From Vitis vinifera (taxonomy: Eukaryota > Streptophyta > Magnoliopsida > Vitales > Vitaceae): a DNA stretch of 64,000 nt. Positions 24,243 through 34,939 of the stretch are shown in pieces. Where the stretch lies: NCBI RefSeq assembly GCF_030704535.1, contig NC_081810.1:7636501-7700500 (forward strand), written 5' to 3'. Numbering within the stretch: the first letter of the stretch is position 1; the number at the start of each line of letters is the position of its first letter. The translations under genes were made by a program, and so were the position numbers. The notes below the pieces were generated by a model that was given only the letters and a program-made list of their open reading frames with translations, was not told the DNA's origin and searched no databases.

Positions 24243-25525
24243 CTTCGCTTCACAGAATCTTTTGTTTATGACATGGTAACTCATAATGCCGAGGCCATTT
24301 CAATTTATCTAATTTTCATTCATTTACAAGATGTAACATTATTGGAAATACATCACTGTATTTACAATGATTCATAATTGAATGAGTCAGTTCTTCATCT
24401 GCCCAAGTGGTGACAGCTCTTAAGTAGCCTACTTTTGCAAATGATTAGATTGTTCAAACAGATACCCTCAGTACAGGACCCGGCTTCACTATGGATGTGA
24501 GGTGGATCCTGATCTAATGTTATCCGACTTGGACACATTTCACTAACCCCATTTCAATTATTTGTCTTCTCTGCAATGGATTCTTCTTGATCACCAAGAA
24601 TATTCTTTATTAGCTGTTCTGCAAAGGCCTTTTACCTCTCCAGTCGTTCTTAGATTTTCAGCTATTGATTTGGTATGACATGATGTGGCTTTTTGTGGGT
24701 TTGTTATAACGAGGGTATTGGAATCCAAATCTTTATTCTTTGGTCAAATAGTCCATGACCAATCTAGGAGAAGGAAAGGAAGCTCTCTATGCCTGACCCA
24801 TGTTTGGTACATTACCCCTGAGAAGGGTCAGAGGTCACGTGGGCACCCACACTAAAGATGATGATTTGCATAAAACATGCAGGGAAAAAGGAAGAAGCTA
24901 CCCAAGCAGTGGTAGCAGCGGTAGTACCTTAGGCTTGGACCGGTGGGTGTCTAGTCAAAAAGGCCATCTCTCTGGTTCCATTCACATGGGACCCCGGAAG
25001 AATAAAATGACCTTTGAACCCAAGCGAGGGACCTCCACGACAAGGGTTCCCTTAAGATATGGCTTCAAACACCCTTTTCGGAATTGGGATCCTCCCTTAT
25101 TATTTTTCCTACTAAATAATCTCACATGAATACAATAACCCACCCACCCAACTCCTGCCGTCGCCTTCACGAGTCCTTCGTTAAAGATTCATGAGTCTCA
25201 TTAGCCTCCTTGGATGAAGGGATACTCTTTTTGACTTCACACACTCACACACACGCAATGTGGAAACAAAGCCCACAGCCCCCGTAATTTAATCCGTTAA
25301 CGACGACTTTACTTTCACGTAAACGTTTTCTCCCCATTGCAGGAGATTCCATTTCTGTGCTCTGGATTCTGGGCTTCTGCCCTCCGCCCCATCAATCATC
25401 CTTCTTTTATCCTCCTCTCCCACCCCCACCCCCACCCCCACCTTCTTTGCAAACAAAATCTACCCATCACCTCCCACTTTCTCTCCTCTATCCATTGCTT
25501 TCCGCAATCATCCATCTTCAACAAT
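24243..25525. other. F2KP 3' end and ATL promoter region
   Basis: Presumed F2KP 3' UTR followed by the upstream region of the RING-H2 gene. A G-box core CACGTG lies at 24836-24841, and a C-rich CCCACC run at about 25420-25440 sits in the likely leader. The open frame at 24800-25129 has no family feature and I do not call it a gene. Confidence 0.5.
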
Positions 25526-26329
25526 ATGCTGAGCCCACCTGATGAATCCTCCATCTCCAGCCCATTCACTGATTTCATGAAGAGTGTGTTCTCATACAAT
25601 GGCAATGTGATGCTGGCCGCCATTGTATCTTTGCTTCTTGTAATTCTCTTTGTCTTGGTGCTCCACATCTATGCCAAGTGGTTCTTAGCTCATGCCCGTC
25701 ACAGGAGGAGAAGTTCCGTCTCTGTATCGCATGTTCTTCGTCCTACTCGTTTCCACCATTTCCATACATTCACATTTGAGACCACTCTCTCTGGTTCTCC
25801 AACCAAGGGTCTTGATTCATCAGCCATTTCTTCCATCCCTCTCTTTGTTTACAAAGCTGAGGAGCATAAGCATGGATTGGAATGTGTGATTTGTCTGAGT
25901 GTCTTCGAGGATGATGATGTTGGGAGGAACCTACCAAAATGCGGTCATGCATTTCATGTTCAGTGTATTGATATGTGGCTGCATTCTCACTCCAATTGTC
26001 CTATCTGCCGTGCTCCTGCGGCCTGTGAGAAGAAGGCTGTGAGTCAACCAGACGAGGCCATTTTGCAGGAGGGGAGCATTGAATTATCGGAAGCTTTCAT
26101 CGGTGACTTGGGGTTGATTGATGAGGACTCTCCAATGGAGCTTGTGGTTGAGATTCCTGACTCTGAGAATGGGAATGCGGTTACTGATATTCATGATTCA
26201 TTGTCAGCATCTTCTTCCTTGTCATCTCAGTCATCGTCATTGGGTTCTTCCTTGAAGAGAATGCTGAGCAGAAACAGATCAGAACACAAGGTCCATCCAT
26301 CATCCATTTCCAATGACTCAGAAGCTTGA
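25526..26329 (+). CDS. ATL-type RING-H2 finger E3 ubiquitin ligase
   Basis: Single-exon gene for a 267-residue membrane E3 ligase of the ATL family, which transfers ubiquitin from an E2 to undefined targets. It has one transmembrane helix near residues 27-49 (NVMLAAIVSLLLVILFVLVL), a basic stretch, the ATL hallmark GLD (95-97) and then the RING-H2 domain at 120-162: ECVICLSVFE, the C-x-H-x2-H core KCGHAFHVQC, then WLHSHSNCPICR. The C-terminal tail is acidic and serine-rich. The frame is open upstream to 25337, but that extension is proline- and histidine-rich like a translated leader, and ATL proteins start shortly before the helix, so the ATG at 25526 is preferred. It is convergent with a second ATL gene. 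Confidence 0.92.
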   Translation: MLSPPDESSISSPFTDFMKSVFSYNGNVMLAAIVSLLLVILFVLVLHIYAKWFLAHARHRRRSSVSVSHVLRPTRFHHFHTFTFETTLSGSPTKGLDSSAISSIPLFVYKAEEHKHGLECVICLSVFEDDDVGRNLPKCGHAFHVQCIDMWLHSHSNCPICRAPAACEKKAVSQPDEAILQEGSIELSEAFIGDLGLIDEDSPMELVVEIPDSENGNAVTDIHDSLSASSSLSSQSSSLGSSLKRMLSRNRSEHKVHPSSISNDSEA

Positions 26330-28263
26330 TACAGAGAGTCAGAGAGCTACATCTCCGTCCATTTTCTTGTTCATACTCGGCTAGCTAGCTCTGGTAAACC
26401 AAATTGTATAGATCTTGTTTAAGTTGTAATAGTTTCTCTCTGAATCCCCATTCATCTTAATGCTGCTAGCTGTTTCCTCATTCTTTTTCAGTGGCTCTCA
26501 ACTTCATTGCAAATGGGTTCCTTTTAGTAGATCAAAATTAGCAACTATCAGTCCACTAAGAATCAGATTTTGGTGGTATGCCCACATGTGAAGTGGGTGC
26601 CATTGTTGTATAGAAAAATCCCTGGATTTAGGGAGAGAGCTAACCACAGCAGATACCATAAATTGGTTGTTCTAAATTTGATATTCAGAAAGGGTGGGGC
26701 TCATGCCTGGCGAGAAGGACAAAATTCTTGAACAGCCTTCCTTGTTTCTCTGGTCAATGCTGGAGACTTGCATTAAAAATTTTAAGCAGTTGTAATGGCA
26801 ATGACACTGACTGACAAACAACTCCTGCAATTGTAGATATGCTCTCCACTGAATCGAGCTTCAGCCTTAAATGGGACTTATTTACATTTATATACTGTCC
26901 ACACCATGAACACTTTCTAAGAGGACCACCTCACTACCGGTATAGGGTTCGTTTTGGTCATTGTATCTAGTCTCCGAAGTTCAGTCTAAAGTTTTGGCTC
27001 TACAATTAGAGAAATTTGCAATGGTGGAGGCTGGGAGCCATAAAAATATGATACCTTGGCACTAATTTTTCTTAGGACTAAATAATCTTATTCAATGCCC
27101 CTCATTGATGGGATGAGAGGAATTGGAGAGGACGCAGTAATTACAAGATTCTTGGATCGATCCAAATGGCTTAAGTGCCCCAACAATTCCTCCCCCAACA
27201 GGGGGCTCCCATGGCTTGAACCAATTCTTGGATAGGGTTTTGACCATTTTATCTGAAAATCAATTAGTGTACCGTGAATATAGGCTAAGCCATTTATGGC
27301 ATTTGACCACCATCTTTTGAGTGACCCATCTATCAGGCTTAAAGGCACATTGTTGGACTCCAACAAAGATCAACAAGGAATACGGTAACTAGACGGATTT
27401 TGCCTGTCAAAACATTGATGAAACAGGAGAAATTCTTGGCAGTCAGAGTTCAATTTTCACTATCATTTCAGGATTCCAGTTGTTGAATATTCCAGCAGTT
27501 TGATGATATATATAAACTGAATTAGCATGCTCAAGAGTAGATATGTGGATGTTTGAAGTTCCTGGAATCAATATGCATTCACAAGCTCTCTTCACTGCTG
27601 GCCATGGACCTGAAAAACTAACTGCTGTGAGAGTACCATCTCCCATTTGGGAAATTGAAGGGGTATGGAGGAGTTCAACTCCTTTGAATCTATGAATGAA
27701 ATAAAAGATTCGTCCAAGAGAAATGATGGGGTATATATTAATTGCATGATTTGGAGCATTGGGATTTATCCTAACCAAACCACATGCACGGGAAACAAAT
27801 GAAACAGTAAGCATGTTGACTATTTTGTTTCTGCCAACCTGGCTCTACTATCAAACAAAGTACATTAATAATTTGATAAGTTCAACAAAAAAAAAAAGAA
27901 GAAGAAGAAGGAATAGCTTCATATGTGGAGAAGGCAGTTGTACCAAACAAGACTTTGACATGAACTTGATTATTGAAAATGAGCCATTGACAATTCATAT
28001 ATGTTCTTGAACATCTAAATCAAAATTTCCATATCCACCATTGGCTGAATTCTACAGTGAAAGTCACTGATAGCCAGAATTAAGCATCTTCCACTATCAA
28101 CACTCACAAGTGAGTCATATACAAATACATAAAACTGTTTGTTCTGTGAAAATAAACTACCCATCAACCCCCACAAAAACAGGGTAATATGTAAGTCCCT
28201 AGGTTCTTTAATTTCTTCCTACTCTAGCTCTTCGAGTGGTATTGCACATTGTCATCTGTAAAT
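26330..28263. other. Intergenic region between convergent ATL genes
   Basis: Holds the 3' ends of both RING-H2 genes. There are two modest minus-strand open frames (27088-27366 and 27443-27814) without any motif I recognise. No RNA gene or clear transposon seen. Confidence 0.55.
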
Positions 28264-28770
28264 TCAAGGAATGGCCGATTCATCAAGAGGGTCATTTCGG
28301 AGAGAGGCTCTACAAAGAGGGCAACTAGACTGAGCTCTCAGCCACTTGTCTACACATTCAGCATGATAAGCGTGGTGACATCTAGGCAACATCTTAATTT
28401 TTTCCTTCTTTTGGAATACTCCAAGACAGATAGAGCACTCAGATTCTTTCACAACATGTTTGAATGCATTGGAATCGCCCAATGAACCGTAGAAGAAGAT
28501 CGGGAAGCTGTCTATGATGGCAGCTTCAAGACCATGACAATCAGCAGGCTGCAGTGTTCTTGCTGCATAGGACAGAGATCTGGAGACAAGATCAGAATGG
28601 GCGGCGGAGCGCCGGCGACACAGCCACTGCCCATACAGGAATAAGCAGTTGACGAGGAGGATGAAAATGAAGAAAATGATTGAAAGGAGGAGGACCCGGC
28701 TGTGGAAACGGAAGCCTTTGTGGTCGTCGGTGAAGTACCAGTGAAAGGCTTTGGGGTCTTGGGAGGCCAT
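28264..28770 (-). CDS. Short ATL-type RING-H2 finger protein
   Basis: Intronless gene for a 168-residue ATL-family E3 ubiquitin ligase. A transmembrane helix spans about 26-47 (VLLLSIIFFIFILLVNCLFL), followed by a basic anchor CRRR. The GLD motif appears as GLE (80-82). The RING-H2 spans 112-153: ECSICLGVFQ, RCHHAYHAEC, WLRAQSSCPLCR. The ATG at 28770 (MASQDPKAF) is chosen because the longer open frame, up to 28917, adds a stretch that does not look like an ATL N terminus. It shares fold but little sequence outside the RING with the neighbouring convergent ATL gene, so a recent tandem duplication is not obvious. Confidence 0.9.
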   Translation of the reverse strand: MASQDPKAFHWYFTDDHKGFRFHSRVLLLSIIFFIFILLVNCLFLYGQWLCRRRSAAHSDLVSRSLSYAARTLQPADCHGLEAAIIDSFPIFFYGSLGDSNAFKHVVKESECSICLGVFQKKEKIKMLPRCHHAYHAECVDKWLRAQSSCPLCRASLRNDPLDESAIP

Positions 28771-30097
28771 GAAGATAGCTTTGATGGAAAATTTGTTTGG
28801 ATTAATTGGTGGTAGAGAAGAGAAATAGAGATGATGGGAGAAGAAGCAGCATATATGGGCATCCTGATGCTTGTCACTGCTCCCAAAAGCACTTGTCTTC
28901 AAGATAGGCGGCCGCAACTTTTGCTTGGTACCAGTGTTCCATGACTGGTAGGTGCGTTTCTTATCAAACTGTACACATCACTTCATTGATTTGAGTGTAT
29001 CAAAATCTATCTTTAAATGAAATGATCATGAATCTCAATAATTAAGCTGACCTTAATACATATTTACAAAGTCAATTAAAGCATGGGATTTAGTTACCTT
29101 TAAAAAGTCCTTTCAACTAAAAGGAGTTAGGAAAAAATATTAATGTCTCCAGGTAATTCAAAGAATCATGGATGGTTATTGACTCACTGTTTCCATTGTG
29201 TGACAAATAATATACAAGTTGTACAGGCCTTATTATCACTATTGGCAAGGTTCTCTCACCTCGCCACTCTTTATATGTATATTTGTCTAACCAAAATAAT
29301 ACAAGGCTTATTGGGGATGACTCTGACTATTTCCCATAGGCCGGCTTGATGTAGTTTTGTTTCCTTTCTCTTTTTCCTTTTTCTCTTTTTGCTGTGGTTC
29401 ATGCACATGAAATTTTCTAGTCCTACACCCCTGCTGCTTGTAGAAGGCCATGGATGAGTGGTGTTGTGCGTGTGGTGTTGTCTAACATACTGTGTGGACG
29501 ACAGGGTTGGCCACTACAGCGACAGTTTGGAGTTGTTTGAATCCGAGAAGTTACAAGGGAGATGCACTAGTTCCTTGCATTTGGCGTGGATTTGATAGTG
29601 TGGATGTATGATGTGGTTTTAATGGAAGTATTTTTTAAATGTTTTAAAATAAATAAAATATCTTTTTAGAAAAAAAAAACATTATAAGTGTTTTTTTTAA
29701 CTTTTTAAAAGTGTTTTCTAATTTCTAGCCAACATTCAATTTTTTGTAAAAAAAACTAGTTTTTGATTAGAAGTGTTTTTTAAAAATGTTGTCAATTGCA
29801 TGATTGAGTCTGATTACCTACACTCTTAAAAATCGCTTTTAAAGACACTTTGAATCTAGAATTCTTAATTTAGAAAAAATATATATATGCTTTGATACAT
29901 ATTTAAAAAAAGAAAAATGAGAAACTCGCATTTGTAAAAATCAAAACTTAATATATTTAATAAAAAAATAATTAGAATTTCATGTACTTTTAGGTTAAAA
30001 ATAATATAAAAACACTTTTTAATGATATAAATATTATCTATAATTTAAATAAGTACTAATTTTAATCAAATATACACTAAAATAGTTAATGCTAGAG

Positions 30098-30099
<2 letters not shown>
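28771..30099. other. AT-rich intergenic region
   Basis: Promoter of the minus-strand ATL gene, then increasingly AT-rich DNA with A/T runs from about 29620 on. The repeated AAGTGTTTT-like pieces near 29690-29790 may be remains of a small element. Nothing coding seen. Confidence 0.5.

Positions 30100-30141
<42 letters not shown>
30100..30141. repeat. (TA)n microsatellite
   Basis: About 21 uninterrupted TA units immediately beside the left edge of the LTR-element region. Confidence 0.95.
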
Positions 30142-30145
<4 letters not shown>

Positions 30146-30889
30146 AATTCTACTTATGATATGGAAGAATTTTTTGAGTTATTGGATGTGCAAGATTAGA
30201 TCTTCATAGGTGTGGACCTCGTATTTCTGTTCATATGCTTCCACTCGATGACAAACTCATTTTTTATTAAAAAAAATATATATTTTTTTAGAAAATGACT
30301 TGGAGTCGCCACTTTTTTTTGTTTTATTTTTAAAGAGTAAACAAAATAAGAAAAAAAAAACTCTAAATGTGACTCCTTATTTAAAAAAGATGGTTTACAA
30401 AAAATCGAATCTGGGCTCAGGGATCAGGTTACTTATCGGGAAGGTGCGGTAGAAACCGTAACACCCCTCTAAACCCTTAAAATGAGTCTTTACTAAATAA
30501 AATGAAATACATGTGACAATTGATTAGTAGACCAAGAGATACCAAAATGATATTACACATATGAGAGTCACAACAATACATAGAGAATGGTCAAAGTGAG
30601 AGTATATGTGTACCTTAACAACAAGCACTAATGCACTATCATGGAACAAGGTTAGTTCAAGTATAAAATTATCACATGCATATCGAAGAGTAAGACAAAT
30701 ATCAAATGATATTCATTAAACATAACAGTTGACAATCAGAATGTAGAGCCCCCACCAAAGCCCAATTGATTTTGCATGAAATGATTCCACAAATTCCATT
30801 ATTTTGGAATTATGAAAATTGTCTTCTTGCTTATTTAAAATCAAGAGAAACAAAAAATTATTTGAAAATCGAAGAAAATTTGTGAATTA

Positions 30890-31525
30890 AAAATATTTGA
30901 AAAATGGAGTGGAATTAAAACTATTTGAAAGAAAATTGGAGTTTTGAAAATTAAAATCTTTAAAAATTACATTTAAAAAATGGAATTAAAAAAAATATTT
31001 GAAAATTAGAGTTTGGAAAATTTAATTTGAAAATTGGAACTTTGAAAAATTATTTGAAAATGAGAGTTCTGAAAATTAAATTTGAAGAATTGAAGTTTTG
31101 AAAATTAAATTTAGAAATTGAAGTTTTGAAAATTATTTGAAAATTGAAGTTTTGAAGATTAAATTTGAAAATTAAAGTTTGGAAAATTAAACTTAAAAAT
31201 TAGAGTTTTGAAAATTAAATTGAAAATTGGAGTTTGGAAAATTATTTGAAAATTGGAGTTTTGAAAATTAAATTTAAGAATTTGAGTTTTAGAAATTAAA
31301 TTTGAAAGAAATAGGAGTTTTGGAAATTAATTGAGAATTGGAGTTTTGAAAATTAGTTTTGAAAATTATTTGAGAAATGGAATTTTGAAAATTAAATTTA
31401 AGAATTGAAGTTTTGAAAATTATTTGAAAAAATTTTGGAATTTTGAAAAATTATTTGAGAATTGGGATTTTGGGAAATTAGATTTAAAAACCTAAGTTTT
31501 GAAAATTAATATTTGAAAACGTGAA
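30890..31525. repeat. Degenerate tandem repeat of GAAAATT/GGAGTTTT units
   Basis: Some 30 imperfect repeats of short units such as TTGAAAATTAAATTTG and TTGAAAATTGGAGTTTT, spaced about 20-25 bp, inside the presumed long LTR. Low complexity, not coding. Confidence 0.75.
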
Positions 31526-31661
31526 TTGGGAATTAAGAAAGAGATGAGGGCATTTAAAGAAAAAAATAAAATGAGCCCACCAAATGTTAATGGTGTATGC
31601 AGAGACTTCATATATTTTATAATAGGTTGTGTACAATCAAATTGTACTTTGTTGACTTTTT

Positions 31662-31859
31662 TTTTTCTTTTGCTTCATCTGATCCAACCTTGTCTCTTAT
31701 TATATTACCACGAATTCGTGTAAGCCGAATGATGCACTGGCCCACAATGCTCGTAGCCCCATTTTGCACAATAGCATTACTTGGACTTAGATTGGCAAAG
31801 TCTTCAAGCATTCTTAGTGAAATCAAAGGATTAATAATAACAGTGGTTGCATATTCCAC
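31662..31859 (-). pseudogene. Fragment of mitochondrial enoyl-ACP/CoA reductase (MECR-like)
   Basis: About 66 codons matching the central part of plant mitochondrial trans-2-enoyl reductase, an enzyme of mitochondrial fatty-acid synthesis. Recognisable pieces are EYATTVIINPLISLRMLEDF, the very conserved VQNGATSIVGQC of the NADPH-binding fold, and IIRDKVGSDEAKEK. No start, N-terminal domain or C-terminal domain is present, so it cannot be functional. It joins directly to a PP2A fragment on the same strand. Both lie inside the LTR-element region and run in the element's orientation. The match is from memory of the family; the exact parent gene is unknown. Confidence 0.8.
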
Positions 31860-31973
31860 TCCTCCAAGAGAACTGCTCTCACCTGCTCACAACGTTTTCA
31901 CCTCCGCCTTCGGTAAAGGCTTACAATCCATCAGGTGTTTGATTTGACGGTCCAGATCCGCTTGAGAAGGCAT
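31845..31973 (-). pseudogene. Fragment of PP2A catalytic subunit (N terminus)
   Basis: About 43 codons matching the start of plant protein phosphatase 2A catalytic subunits: [20 protein letters not shown], then the AEVKTL region and, after a small frame disruption, a stretch like VLLEEWNMQP. It stops well before the metal-binding GDIHGQ motif, so there is no catalytic capacity. The piece begins at what looks like the native start codon (31971-31973). The few dozen bases upstream may be PP2A leader. It runs into the enoyl-reductase fragment, and bases 31845-31858 fit both parents. Confidence 0.78.
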
Positions 31974-32448
31974 CGTTTCTGCTACCAATTGGCGATGCAG
32001 ACAAATTCGTCGACGAACAAGGAATCTTGCCAAAAAACAAATCAATTAGATAGAATCGTCATCAATTAGACGTTGACTTTTGCCTTTTTGTAAAACTCAT
32101 AGCCCGCAATCTTACTCCGCCCAACTCACTTTAAACCACTGAACGAATGCCTGTCCTCCATTGAAAGCCAGAAACAGAGGAAAATAAAATGAAGGGAAAA
32201 CAGAGACAAAACGAGAATAAATATAACTAAAAGGAAAAAAAAAAACCATTAGTCAAAGCTTCATCTCATGAGCAATCGGTAAGCTTGAAAATTGAGTGGG
32301 GTGGACAAAAAGGGTTTCAAACATGAACCAAAAACACAACTGAAAATATCTAAAAAAAACACAAAGCCAAAACAACCCCAACAACGCCAAATAAAAGGAA
32401 ATGACCACACTATAGTGCAATCAAATCAACTTAGAGATCATTCGGAAC

Positions 32449-32904
32449 AAACATGTGACTCTCAATGTCCACTCTCAATCAACAGGATAATGTTAAAACA
32501 TCAATAGAGAATGGAGCAAAGTGGTGAAAAGAATGAAAGACAAGAAAATTGCAGTGGCCATACCTGGTATGTTTCCTCTTGAGCACAATGCACCCTGCTT
32601 CCACCTTCCGTCCTCCTCTCCTTCTAGCAATCTTCATTTTCTTTGTAAAACTTACTCCTCAAGCAGCCGATGCTCCTCCAGTAATCAACACCGCCCTCTG
32701 TCTCCAACAATTTGCAGCCTCCCCTAAATCTTCAAAACCGTTTTCAAGAATATTCTCCCCAACATGTGTCATTCTCTCATTCCCCTTTCGACCCACTAAT
32801 GTGATTTCCTAATGACTAATCTAAGAGCAACATGTGGCCATCAAAATCTCAACATGTAGCAAAAATGAATAACTGCAAATATAACCCAAAATTAGGGGTC
32901 TACA
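32449..32904 (-). repeat. Direct repeat, left copy (LTR start segment)
   Basis: Matches 39066-39521 base for base over the whole length with scattered substitutions, mostly C/T and G/A. In element orientation it starts TGTAGACCCCTAATTTTGGG. Short open frames here are by-products of the repeat. Confidence 0.85.
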
Positions 32905-33399
32905 AATATGCCCCTCTTCGGTAGAGCTCATGAGTGCAAGGAATGTGAACACTTAAGTGAAAAGAAAGTGTAAATAGTGAGTGGAATGAAGTGAACTCTA
33001 CCAAAAAACAAAAGAGACTCCCAAAGGGACATTTGTAAAATATCAACTCGCTAAGGCCAATAGATGAACAAAAGGGTTCTAATCCTAAGAGAAAAACATC
33101 TCACAAAGCACCTCTAAAGTTGCACCAAGGACTCAAACTCTCTAAGAATTCTCCAAAAGTGACTTGAAGGTCAATGTCAGACTCTAAAAGTAACAGTTGA
33201 ACCACCCTAGAGTACAGAAAAGAATGCGTCCAAAGGGAACGACTATATGTGTACTACATGAGAACGATAAGCATAGGGCGCCTGACAACATAACCGAAAT
33301 ATGTGCCATGAACTCAAAGGGAGGATAAAGTGGGGCTCAAGGCCGAACATACTTAACTAGGTAGGCGTGGCTCGAAGCCGAACAAAACTCAACTCAATT

Positions 33400-34870
33400 G
33401 ATAAGATAATGATCGATCGATATAGGTGTGGTCCCAACTCGCACTGAACATAAACTAACAAGAAGATGTCCGATCGATATAAGTGCGATCCAAAAAACTC
33501 AAACTTACAAGACGATGACCGATCGATATTGGTGCGATCCCAACTCGAATTGAATACAAACTGATAGGAAGATGATCGATCGACATAGAAGTAGTCCCAA
33601 AAACTCAAACTCAAACTGACAAGACGATGACCGATGAATATAGGAGTGGGTCCCAAAAACTCAAACTGATAGAAAGATGGTCGATCGATATAGGTACGGT
33701 CCCAAGAAAATCAACTGAACTGACAAAAAAATGACCGATCAATATAGGTGTGGTCTCGAAAAACTCAAACTGATAGGAAGATGACTGATCGATATAGGTG
33801 AGGTCCTAAAAACTTAAACTAACACGAAAAATGATCGATCAATATAGGTGTGGTCCCAAAAACTCAAATTGAACTCAAACTGATAGAAAAATGGCCGATC
33901 GATATAGGTGCGACCTAAAAAACGCAAACTCAAGGTAGGCGAGGCTCGAAGCCGAACAATACTCAACTCGACTGACAAAATGAATGACCGATCGATATAG
34001 GTGCGGTCACAACTCAAACTGAACACAAACTGATGGTTGATCGATATAGGTGCGACCCCAAAAACTCAGACTCAAACTAATAAGATAATGATCGATCGAT
34101 ATAGGTGCGGTCCCAACCTAAACTGAACACAAACTGATAGGAAGATGGTCAATTGATATAGGGGCGATCCCGAAAAACTCAACTGAACTAACAAAAAGAT
34201 GACAGATCGATATAGATACAATCCCAACTCGAAAACTCAAACTCAAACTGACTGAAAAAATGACTGATTGATATAGGTGTGGTCCCAAAAAACTCAAATT
34301 AATAGGAAGATGACCGATTGATATATGTGCAATCCTGAAAACTAAAACTAACACGAAAGATGACTGATCGATATAGATGCGGTCCCGAAAACTCAAACTA
34401 AGCTCAAACTAATAGGAAGATGGTTGATCGATATAGGTGCGGTCCTAACTTGAAAACTCAAACTCAAACTGATAGGAAGAATGACCGATATATATAGGTG
34501 CAGTCCTGAAAAACTCAAACTGATAGGAAGATGACCGATCGATATAGGTGTGATCCAAAAAATGCAAACTCAATGTAGGCGCGGCTTAAGAAATGACTGA
34601 TTGATATAAGTCCAGTCCCGAAAACTCAAACTAAATTCGAACTAATAGGAAGATGGTCAATCAATATAGGTGCGACCCCAAAAACTTAGACTCAAACTGA
34701 CAAGACAATGACCGATCAGTATAGGTGCGGTCCTAGAAACTCAAGTTGAATTGACAAGACGGTGATCGGTTGATATAGATGCGGTCTCAACTAAAAAACT
34801 CAAACTCAAACTAACATGACAATGATCGATCGATATAGGTGCGGTCCCAACTCAAACTGAATTGACATGA
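33400..34870. repeat. Minisatellite with GATCGATATAGGTGCGGTCC core
   Basis: More than twenty diverged tandem units of about 55-75 bp. Each carries a core like GATCGATATAGGTGCGGTCC followed by CAAACTCAAACTGA-type spacer and AGGAAGATG. Minus-strand open frames across it (for example 33357-33656) encode repeated DRSS/LYRS peptides and are by-products of the repeat. It lies between the gag piece and the left LTR copy of the retroelement. Confidence 0.9.
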
Positions 34871-34939
34871 CAATGAATGATGATGATCTGATCAAGTGGC
34901 TCAAAGCTAAAAGATAACCAGGATAACGATGCAAGCAAA

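Noticed and set aside
24800-25129. 109-codon plus-strand frame before the ATL gene
   Set aside because: Low-complexity basic peptide in a probable promoter; no supporting signals.
27443-27814. 123-codon minus-strand frame between the ATL genes
   Set aside because: No recognisable motif, no splice partners and AT-rich; probably chance.
32292-32812. Small plus-strand frames in the left repeat (also 39107-39415 in the right copy)
   Set aside because: They lie in LTR sequence on the strand opposite the element and occur only because the repeat is duplicated.
33357-34396. Minus-strand frames with repeated DRSS / LYRS peptides
   Set aside because: By-products of the minisatellite; no protein family, and the period follows the DNA repeat.
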